The translations under genes were made by a program, and so were the position numbers. The notes beneath the pieces were generated by a model, which was given only the letters and a program-made list of their open reading frames with translations, did not search any database and was not told where the DNA came from. 64,000 bases of DNA from an uncultured Planctomycetia bacterium. GTDB taxonomy: Bacteria > Planctomycetota > Phycisphaerae > FEN-1346 > JAACEH01. This document shows positions 57,732-64,000 of the stretch, one piece after another; position 1 is the first letter of the stretch; every line of letters begins with the position of its first letter. Location: the NCBI GenBank assembly GCA_903929765.1, contig CAIYVX010000097.1:1-64000 (forward strand), read 5' to 3'.

Positions 57732-58958
57732 CTATCTCGGCTGCCGGAAAACGTCGAGGGCCGCAGGGAACGGTCCGAGGGCTCGCTCGAAGAGGCCCAG
57801 GGAATAGGCGATGGCCATGCCGTAATTCGTGATCGGCACGCCCGCGCGGCGGCAGCGCAGGATTCGCGAGAGCATCTCGCGGCGATTCCACATGCAGGCC
57901 CCGCAGTGGATCACCAGGTCGAAGCCGGCCGGCGGGTCGGGAAAATCGTGGCCCTGGACGGTGGTGAAATCGAGCTTGCCGCCGACGTAGTTGGTGAGCC
58001 AGCGCGGAATCTTGACGCGGCCGATGTCCTCGCCAATAGGGTGGTGCGAACAGGCCTCGGCGATAAGAACTTTCGCACCGGGCCGCAGACGGTCGATGGC
58101 CATGGCCCCGCGGACAAACTCATTCAGGTCGCCGCGCAGACGCGAAAAAAGAATCGAAAACGAAGTCATGGGCACGTCCGGCGGTGTGTCAGCGGCCACC
58201 TTGAGAAAACCCTGAGAATCGGTAACGACGAGAACGGGCGGACGCTTGAGCCGGTCGAGGGCGTCGCGGAGTTCGCGTTCCTTGACCACCAGGCAATAGG
58301 CGTCATTGTCGAGCACGTCGCGGATGCTCTGGACCTGCGGCAAAATCAGCCGGCCGCGCGGGGCTTCCAGGTCGATAGGCACGACGAAGACGGCCATTTC
58401 GCCGGCGGGGACCAGGTCGCCGAGGATGGTCGGGGCGGACATGAATTCCTCGGGAGCGGCGGCGATTAGGGCTTCGCGCAGGTCGAGCAGACCCTCGCCG
58501 CGGCTGGCGATGGTACGAACAACCGGAACTTTTCGCTCGGCGAGCTTGGCAAGGACGGCGGCTGGCGGATCGGCCAGATCGACCTTGTTCAGGACGGCGA
58601 CGGCGGGGATTTTGCGCTGTGCGAGTTCGTCGAGAATGGCCGTCTCAAATTCGCCCCAGGCCCCGGCCTCGGCCACGAGAATGCCCACGTCGGTCCGGTC
58701 GAAGACCTGCCGGGTGCGGTCGACGCGGAGTTGGCCCAGCGCCCCCACGTCGTCGAGGCCGGCGGTGTCGATGAACAGGACCGGGCCGAGCGGCAGAAGT
58801 TCCATCGGCTTTTCAACCGGGTCGGTCGTGGTGCCGGCCACGTCGGAAACGATGGAGACCGTCTGTCGCGTCAGGGCGTTAAGCAACGACGACTTGCCGA
58901 CGTTGCGGCGGCCGAAGAGGCCGATGTGCAGGCGAAAGCCTTTGGGAGTTCCTCTCAC
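57732..58958 (-). CDS. hydF: [FeFe]-hydrogenase maturation GTPase HydF
   Basis: Scaffold that receives the diiron subcluster precursor and delivers it to apo-hydrogenase HydA. 408 residues: GTPase domain with P-loop GRRNVGKS (16-23), switch AGTTTDP and NKVD; a dimerisation domain; and the 4Fe-4S domain with Cys303 (EACSHHPIGED), Cys352 and Cys355 (HCGAC). Start is GTG, overlapping the TGA of the upstream gene (GTGA). Last gene of the hyd operon. Confidence 0.96.
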   Translation of the reverse strand: MRGTPKGFRLHIGLFGRRNVGKSSLLNALTRQTVSIVSDVAGTTTDPVEKPMELLPLGPVLFIDTAGLDDVGALGQLRVDRTRQVFDRTDVGILVAEAGAWGEFETAILDELAQRKIPAVAVLNKVDLADPPAAVLAKLAERKVPVVRTIASRGEGLLDLREALIAAAPEEFMSAPTILGDLVPAGEMAVFVVPIDLEAPRGRLILPQVQSIRDVLDNDAYCLVVKERELRDALDRLKRPPVLVVTDSQGFLKVAADTPPDVPMTSFSILFSRLRGDLNEFVRGAMAIDRLRPGAKVLIAEACSHHPIGEDIGRVKIPRWLTNYVGGKLDFTTVQGHDFPDPPAGFDLVIHCGACMWNRREMLSRILRCRRAGVPITNYGMAIAYSLGLFERALGPFPAALDVFRQPR

Positions 58959-60373
58959 TTGTGATGTTTTCCTTCATCCGCGGGCCTCCCGAGGCGCGTC
59001 ACGCGCTCGGGCGAAATCAGGGCGTCAAACTCGGCGGCGCTCATCAGGCGGCGCTCGATAACGATCTGGCGAACGGTTTGGTTCCGGGTCGTGGCCGCCT
59101 CGGCGACTTCCTGGGCCTGGGCGTAGCCGATCTCATCGACCAAGGCGGTTAGAACGGCGGTGGTGCCCTCGACATGAGCGCGGCACCGGGCTTCGTCGGC
59201 TTCGATACCGGCAACGCAAAATCGCCGCAACATTGAGCAGGCGTTGGTCAGGAGGTCGAGGCTGTCCAGCAGCGAATCGGCCACCAGCGGCAGAAAGGGA
59301 TTGAGTTCGAGGCTGCCCATGGCGCAGGCCTGAGCGATGGCCTGATCGTTGGCACAGACAACCAGGGCCGCCTGGGTCGCGGCCTCGGGAATCACGGGGT
59401 TGACCTTGCCGGGCATGATCGAGGAGCCGGCCTGGCGCGGGGGCAGGCGGATTTCGCCCAAGCCCGCCTCGGGGCCGGAGGAGAGGAGCCGCAGGTCGCC
59501 GGAGATTTTGATGAGGTTGACGGCGCAGGCCTTGAGGATGCCGCTGACTTCGACGAACACGTCGGCGTTCTGGGTGGCCTCGACCAGGTTTTCGGCTCGG
59601 GCCAGGCCGAGGCCGGTGATATCACGGAGTTGCTCGACTGCGCGAAAAATGTATTGTCGCGGGGCACCGAGGCCGGTGCCGATGGCCGTGCCGCCGAGGT
59701 TGACCACGCGCAGACGTTCCTCGCATTTGTAAATCCGCCAGCGGTCGCGGGCGAAGGCCTCGGCGTAGGCGGACATCTCGCGGCCGAGCGTCGTCAGGAC
59801 GGCATCCTGCATCTGAGTGCGGCCAACCTTGACGACGTGGGCGAAGGACTTCTCCTGCCGCTGAAATTCCTCCAGCAGGGCGACGACCTCGCGCTCGAGG
59901 CCGCGCAGCAAGCCGATGGCAGCGACGCGCAGGGCCGTGGGATAGGTGTCGTTGGTGGACTGGTGGAGGTTGAGATCGTCGAGGGGATCGAGGGTGGCAT
60001 AGTCGCCGAGCGGGCGGCCGAGAAGTTGGAGGGCGCGGTTGGCGAGAACCTCGTTGACGTTCATGTTGGTGGAAGTGCCGGCGCCGCCCTGGAGGGCATC
60101 AACCACGACGTGACGGTCGAGCGACCCGGCCATCATTTCCGTGCCGGCCCGCTCGATAGCGGCGAAGGTCGGTTCGTCCCAGCGACCGAGTTCGTGGTTG
60201 GTGCGGGAGGCGGCCAGTTTGACGGCGCCAAAGGCGTGGATGAGAGCGGGGTTCACCGGGCGGCGGGCGAGCGGAAAATTCTCAATGGCCCGTTCGGTAT
60301 AGATACCCCAGAGCGCGTCGGCGGGGACGTCGCGCTCGCCCAGAAGATCTTTTTCCCTGCGGAAGTTGGTCAC
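58955..60373 (-). CDS. aspA: Aspartate ammonia-lyase family protein in the hyd operon
   Basis: Member of the fumarase/aspartase superfamily, 472 residues. Signature GSSIMPGKVNP (316-326) followed by VIPE, the aspartase-like continuation; GGAGTSTNMNVNEVLANRA and HQSTNDTYPTALR complete the active site. Aspartase would release ammonium and fumarate. It sits between hydG and hydF with a 4-base overlap to hydF, a placement known from other hyd clusters. Ammonium has been identified as the source of the bridging amine of the H-cluster, so a supply role is plausible (inference). A general metabolic role remains possible. Confidence 0.9.
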   Translation of the reverse strand: MTNFRREKDLLGERDVPADALWGIYTERAIENFPLARRPVNPALIHAFGAVKLAASRTNHELGRWDEPTFAAIERAGTEMMAGSLDRHVVVDALQGGAGTSTNMNVNEVLANRALQLLGRPLGDYATLDPLDDLNLHQSTNDTYPTALRVAAIGLLRGLEREVVALLEEFQRQEKSFAHVVKVGRTQMQDAVLTTLGREMSAYAEAFARDRWRIYKCEERLRVVNLGGTAIGTGLGAPRQYIFRAVEQLRDITGLGLARAENLVEATQNADVFVEVSGILKACAVNLIKISGDLRLLSSGPEAGLGEIRLPPRQAGSSIMPGKVNPVIPEAATQAALVVCANDQAIAQACAMGSLELNPFLPLVADSLLDSLDLLTNACSMLRRFCVAGIEADEARCRAHVEGTTAVLTALVDEIGYAQAQEVAEAATTRNQTVRQIVIERRLMSAAEFDALISPERVTRLGRPADEGKHHK

Positions 60374-60386
60374 GGTCGGTCACTCG

Positions 60387-61814
60387 TTAGAAGTACAGAT
60401 CGCGTTCGCCGCCGTCGCGAATGCGGCGCAGGCGGTCGACGATCTCGGCCTTGCCCGGCCCTTCGTCGATCTTGGCCAGTTCGTCGGCGATGATTTTTTC
60501 TCCGGCGGCGCGTGTTTCCGGCGAGGCGTAATCGGTCAGGTACTCCTCGAGCGTGGTCAGGGCGTTGGGCGTGCAGAACCGCTTGATAAAGCCGGGAATG
60601 GCGAACTCCATGAAATGTTCGCCGGTGCGGCCGAGACGGTAGCAGGCGGTGCAGAAACTCGGCACATAGCCGTCGGCCATGAGTTCGCGCATGACCACGT
60701 CGAGCGGGCGAATGTCGCCGAGGGCGAATTGCTCGCGGTCGAGATTTTGCTTCTTGCCGCCGTCGGTGTAACCCCCGATTTCGCAGCGGCTGCCGGCGTC
60801 GATCTGCGAGACGCCGAACTCCATAGCTTCGCGGCGCACGTGCGGCGGTTCGCGGGCGGTCAGAATCAGCCCGGTATAGGGAACGGAGAGCCGCAGGACG
60901 GCGATCAGACGTTTGAAGGCTTCGTCATCGACTTGGGCGTAGTTGTGGTCAAGGGTCACGCCGCTGGCCGGGCGGATTCGCGGGAAGCTGATGGTGTGCG
61001 GCCCGACGCCGTATGTGCGGCGCAGGTGTACGGCGTGCGAAACGAGGCCGAGAACCTCGAACCGCCAGTCGTGCAGGCCGAACAAGGCGCCGATGCCGAC
61101 GTCGTCGCAGCCGGCTTCCATGGCCCGGCCCTGGCCGTCGAGGCGGTAAAGATAGTTGCCCTTGCGGGTGTTGCGGGGATGGAGTTGGGCATAGGTGGCG
61201 TGGTGGTAGGTTTCCTGAAAAATCTGATAGGTGCCGATGCCGGCGGCCTTGATGGTGCGGTAGCCCTCGTAATCCATGGGGGCGGCGTTGATGTTGACGC
61301 GGCGGATGTCGCCGCGGCCGACCTTGGTTTCGTAGGTCACGCGGACGCAATGGGCGATGAAGTCGGCGTCGTAGAGCGGATGTTCGCCAAAGACGAGAAT
61401 GGTGCGGCGATGGCCGACCTGTTCGAGGGCTTCGACCTGGCGGCGCAGCTCGTCGTCGTCGAGGGTGCGGCGCACCGCATCGGCGTTGGAGCGTTTGAAA
61501 CCACAGTAGAGGCAATCGTTCAGGCACTCGTTGCCGACGTAGATCGGGGCGAAGAGAACGATGCGGTTGCCGTAAACATCGCGCTTGAGCTGGCGGGCCG
61601 CCGCGAAAATCTCTTCGATCATGCCGGGATCTGTGGCGGATAGGAGCGCGGCCGTCTCTTCGACTTCGAGCGGCTCCTTAGACAAACTCTTGGCGATGAT
61701 CTCGCGGACGCGTGCAAAGTCCGCTGGTGCGGCCGAGGTGAGCGCGGTGAGCCGCGCGTCGTCGATGAAATCGACCGCCTTGGGACTCAACGTCATGGCA
61801 GGTAAGGCACACAT
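60387..61814 (-). CDS. hydG: [FeFe]-hydrogenase maturation radical SAM tyrosine lyase HydG
   Basis: Cleaves tyrosine to p-cresol and makes the CO and CN ligands on an Fe-cysteine synthon. 475 residues: radical SAM cysteines 97, 101, 104 (ECLNDCLYCGF), TIM-barrel core, and the C-terminal auxiliary-cluster site C388-x2-C391-x22-C414 (FCTACYRLGRTGEHF), which separates HydG from ThiH. AGGAG lies nine bases before the ATG at 61814. Thirteen bases separate it from the aspA homologue. Confidence 0.96.
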   Translation of the reverse strand: MCALPAMTLSPKAVDFIDDARLTALTSAAPADFARVREIIAKSLSKEPLEVEETAALLSATDPGMIEEIFAAARQLKRDVYGNRIVLFAPIYVGNECLNDCLYCGFKRSNADAVRRTLDDDELRRQVEALEQVGHRRTILVFGEHPLYDADFIAHCVRVTYETKVGRGDIRRVNINAAPMDYEGYRTIKAAGIGTYQIFQETYHHATYAQLHPRNTRKGNYLYRLDGQGRAMEAGCDDVGIGALFGLHDWRFEVLGLVSHAVHLRRTYGVGPHTISFPRIRPASGVTLDHNYAQVDDEAFKRLIAVLRLSVPYTGLILTAREPPHVRREAMEFGVSQIDAGSRCEIGGYTDGGKKQNLDREQFALGDIRPLDVVMRELMADGYVPSFCTACYRLGRTGEHFMEFAIPGFIKRFCTPNALTTLEEYLTDYASPETRAAGEKIIADELAKIDEGPGKAEIVDRLRRIRDGGERDLYF

Positions 61815-61866
61815 CTTAAGTCACTCCTACAGATTAAATTGTCGGGTCTGTTGACCCGACCGACAA

Positions 61867-62943
61867 TCATTTTACGCCGGCGGCCGAACGGCGCCGCGAG
61901 TCTCCGCGCCCGGAGCCGACCGTGCGGCCAATGCTGAGAATCCGGCCGCGCAAGCAGCGGTGGCAATCGTCGGCCGTCTCGCGGATGCAAGCCTTGGCCG
62001 GGTAAATCTCGTAGAGCGCCCGGTACTCCACCGGCGTCAGGTTCGGCATCACCACGTTGGCCCCGCGCGAAAGCCCGAGTTCGCGGCCCGCGGCCAGATT
62101 CAAGGTGGCCAGGGCCGTAGTACTGGGAATGTTCGCACCGGGACAGACGAGCCGGGCCAGAGCCACGACTTTGTAGGTCATCGCCTCGGTGTTGGGCACT
62201 TGGTCCGCCCCGCCAGACGCCGGCGGATCGCGTCCGAGCGGCGTCTCGGAATGAGCGATATACGGCCCGACACCAATCATATCCAAGTCGAGTTCGCGGA
62301 ACAACTCGATGTCGCGGGCCAGGTCGTCGAAAGTCTGGCCGGGAATGCCGATCATCACGCCGCTGCCAATTTCATAGCCGAGTTCGCGGAGGCGGCGGAG
62401 GATTTTTACCCGGGTGTGCCACGGCGGGTCTTGTCCCGCCGTGTCATCTGTCGGCCGGCGCGGCGGATGAATCCGGCGATAAAGCTCCGCGTTGGAAGTC
62501 TCGAACCGCAAGAGATAGCGATCCGCCCCCCCTACCCTCCAGAGGGCCAGTTCCTCGTCCGCGCGTTCGCCAAGGCTGAGCGTCACCGCCAGCGGCGTCT
62601 CGGCTTTGATGTGACGCACCACGTCGGCCACCCACGGGCCGGTGAGGCGATAGTCTTCACCGGCCTGGAGGACGACCGTGCCGTAACCAAACTCGACCGC
62701 CCGACGGGCACAGGCGAGGATTTTGCTGGCGGTCATGCGGTACCGTTGCAGATCGCGTCGCCCGGCCCGCAGTCCACAATACCCGCATTGCCGTACGCAG
62801 TGGTTGGAAATTTCGATCAGGCCGCGCAGGTGGACTTCGTCACCAACGTGTTCACGGCGCACGGTGTCGGCCTGACGCCAGAGTTCTTCCAATCGGCGCT
62901 CGTCGGTTTCCCGCAGCCAGGCCAGAATCAGCTCATGCGTCAT
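61867..62943 (-). CDS. hydE: [FeFe]-hydrogenase maturation radical SAM protein HydE, with a repeat insertion
   Basis: Processes the HydG product towards the diiron subcluster. 358 residues: radical SAM motif Cys49-x3-Cys53-x2-Cys56 (HCVRQCGYCGLR), GEDYRLTG, RFETSNAELYRRIHP, GSGVMIGIPGQT and HSETPLG. Residues about 163-177 (RPTDDTAGQDPPWHT) are extra compared with the family; they are encoded by a perfect family B palindrome and follow RIHP, before the strand leading to LGYEIGSG. The catalytic motifs are intact. The start overlaps the kinase stop by 11 bases. Confidence 0.94.
   Translation of the reverse strand: MTHELILAWLRETDERRLEELWRQADTVRREHVGDEVHLRGLIEISNHCVRQCGYCGLRAGRRDLQRYRMTASKILACARRAVEFGYGTVVLQAGEDYRLTGPWVADVVRHIKAETPLAVTLSLGERADEELALWRVGGADRYLLRFETSNAELYRRIHPPRRPTDDTAGQDPPWHTRVKILRRLRELGYEIGSGVMIGIPGQTFDDLARDIELFRELDLDMIGVGPYIAHSETPLGRDPPASGGADQVPNTEAMTYKVVALARLVCPGANIPSTTALATLNLAAGRELGLSRGANVVMPNLTPVEYRALYEIYPAKACIRETADDCHRCLRGRILSIGRTVGSGRGDSRRRSAAGVK
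62414..62445. repeat. Family B palindromic repeat inserted in frame in hydE
   Basis: CACGGCGGG-TCTTGT-CCCGCCGTG, a perfect 9-bp stem (62420-62443) preceded by GTGTGC. Its first half matches the ispH-proximal copy at 13173. Confidence 0.88.
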
Positions 62944-64000
62944 GGCCGGGCGCCTCCGGGACGGCCGGTTCCGCGGGCGGCGGCGTGCGGCTCAAGGTCA
63001 CGGTAAAGGTGCTGCCGACGTCGGGTTGGCTGGCGACGGTGGCATCGCCGCCGTAGAGCTGGGCCAACTTCTTGACGATGGCCAGGCCGAGGCCGCTGCC
63101 GAGGATGTTGCGGGTCTTGTCGTTCTTGATGCGGACGAAATCGCCGAACAGCCGCCCGCACTCTTCCTCGGTCAGGCCGATGCCGGTGTCGACCACGCGG
63201 ATCGTGACCTGGTCGGGAGCGTCTTCGAGCGTCACGTCCACGCGGCCGCCGTCGCGATTGTACTTCACGGCGTTGGAGACGAGGTTGTTCATGATGATTT
63301 CCAGTTCACTGCGGTCGGCCGTCAGGCGCAGCGCCGGCGGGGCGTGCAACTCGACCACGAGGCCGCGCGGCTGGGCTTCGGGCAGTGCGGTTTCGATGGC
63401 CGCCTGGGCGGCTTCACGCAGGTCGCAGTCGACCAGGTCGCGGCGGCGCTGGCCGGACTCAATTCGCGTCAGATCGAGGAGGTCGAGGATAAGTTTGCGC
63501 ATGTGTTGCGAGCGGATAAGCGACCGTTCGATCATGTGCTGGTAGGCGGCCGGATCGTCGCCGGCGGAATGGTCCTTGAGGATGTGGAGGTAGCCTTCGA
63601 TGGCGCCGAGCGGGGCCTTGAGTTCGTGGGCCACGACGGAGATGAACTGGAAGCGGAGTTGGCGTTTCTCGCGGGCCAGTTGGCGGGCCTGGCGGGCCAG
63701 AATCAGGCTGCCGGCAGCCTTGCGGACCGTGTTGCGAAGTTCGTCGGGAGTGAACGGCTTGGCCAGAAAATCGTAGGCCCCGCGCTTGATGGCCGTGACC
63801 GCAGCCTCCAGCGAAGCGTAAGCCGTAATCATCACGGTCAACATGCCGCGCTCGGGCGTGACGAGGCGTTCCAGAACCTCGAGGCCGCTCAGGCCGGGCA
63901 GCTTGTGATCCAGCAGAAGAATGTCGGGCGGGTCGGCGGCGAGGCGTTCGATGGCCTGCTCGCCGGTGGCGGCGGTTTCGACCGTGAAGCCGATGTCGCC
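62933..64000 (-). CDS. Receiver-histidine kinase hybrid (partial, cut by window edge)
   Basis: The frame runs to the window end without its start. N-terminal visible part is a receiver domain with the phospho-acceptor Asp in ILLLDHKLPGLSG and Lys in AKPFTPDE. Then come a coiled coil, HisKA with VVAHELKAPLGAIEGY and HATPase_c with NNLVSNAVKYN, DTGIGLT and GSGLGLAIVKKL. No membrane segment is visible, so it is probably a soluble sensor that takes a phosphate from, or competes with, another kinase. It overlaps hydE by 11 bases and is thus translationally coupled to the hydrogenase maturation genes, suggesting control of hydrogen metabolism. Confidence 0.87.
   Translation of the reverse strand, partial: GDIGFTVETAATGEQAIERLAADPPDILLLDHKLPGLSGLEVLERLVTPERGMLTVMITAYASLEAAVTAIKRGAYDFLAKPFTPDELRNTVRKAAGSLILARQARQLAREKRQLRFQFISVVAHELKAPLGAIEGYLHILKDHSAGDDPAAYQHMIERSLIRSQHMRKLILDLLDLTRIESGQRRRDLVDCDLREAAQAAIETALPEAQPRGLVVELHAPPALRLTADRSELEIIMNNLVSNAVKYNRDGGRVDVTLEDAPDQVTIRVVDTGIGLTEEECGRLFGDFVRIKNDKTRNILGSGLGLAIVKKLAQLYGGDATVASQPDVGSTFTVTLSRTPPPAEPAVPEAPGHDA

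Noticed and set aside
1..64000. tRNA, rRNA or CRISPR loci
   Set aside because: None seen: no cloverleaf with CCA-type end, no rRNA sequence, and the palindromic repeats are neither evenly spaced nor arrayed.

Overview
The window comes from a GC-rich (about 62-65% by eye) bacterium. A secreted protein with a PEP-CTERM sorting tail, a very large repeat protein ending in dockerin-type calcium repeats, a cluster of large pseudopilins and many short palindromic intergenic repeats together suggest a Planctomycetota or Phycisphaerae-like lineage (inference, moderate confidence). The [FeFe]-hydrogenase maturation genes and a desulforedoxin-like protein suggest anaerobic or fermentative life.

Layout. 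1-600: end of one gene and an AT-richer orphan gene. 669-3635 (-): mnmG and an HDOD gene. 3901-8345 (+): four small heat-shock proteins followed by Lon, a proteostasis island. 8506-14595 (-): apt and a primary-type sigma factor, then the cmk-plsC-ispH-rpsA block. 14785-17117: a UbiA prenyltransferase (+) and a two-repeat exported protein (-). 17131-28961 (-): a type IV pilus/type II secretion cluster with five pseudopilins, PilC/GspF, two GspE/PilB ATPases and PilT; ispG lies in it on the other strand. 28962-30060: a 1.1 kb non-coding stretch with a candidate promoter-terminator unit. 30061-39124 (+): a PEP-CTERM protein and a 2736-residue surface protein. 39431-48161 (-): a phosphate regulon (phoB, phoR, pstS, pstC, pstA, pstB and a metallophosphoesterase) with three matching Pho boxes and no phoU. 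48299-57394: a zinc-ribbon protein, a type I phosphodiesterase lipoprotein, aspS, two small envelope proteins, an Aquifex-type aconitase and an MBL hydrolase. 57489-64000 (-): a 48-residue desulforedoxin-like gene and the run hydF, aspA, hydG, hydE and a receiver-histidine kinase cut by the window edge.

The most unusual feature is a population of short palindromic repeats of at least eight families. Most lie between genes, but several lie in frame inside coding sequences: ispG, hydE, the exported protein at 15702-17117 (two different families) and the anchored protein at 53649-54368. Others supply the last codons or the stop of mnmG, cmk, the HDOD gene and ubiA, or add a spurious N-terminus to ispH. 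Genes have therefore tolerated insertion of mobile palindromes as protein loops or tails.

Start sites were re-chosen where a ribosome-binding site pointed to a better codon. All family calls rest on motifs read by eye; no database search was possible.
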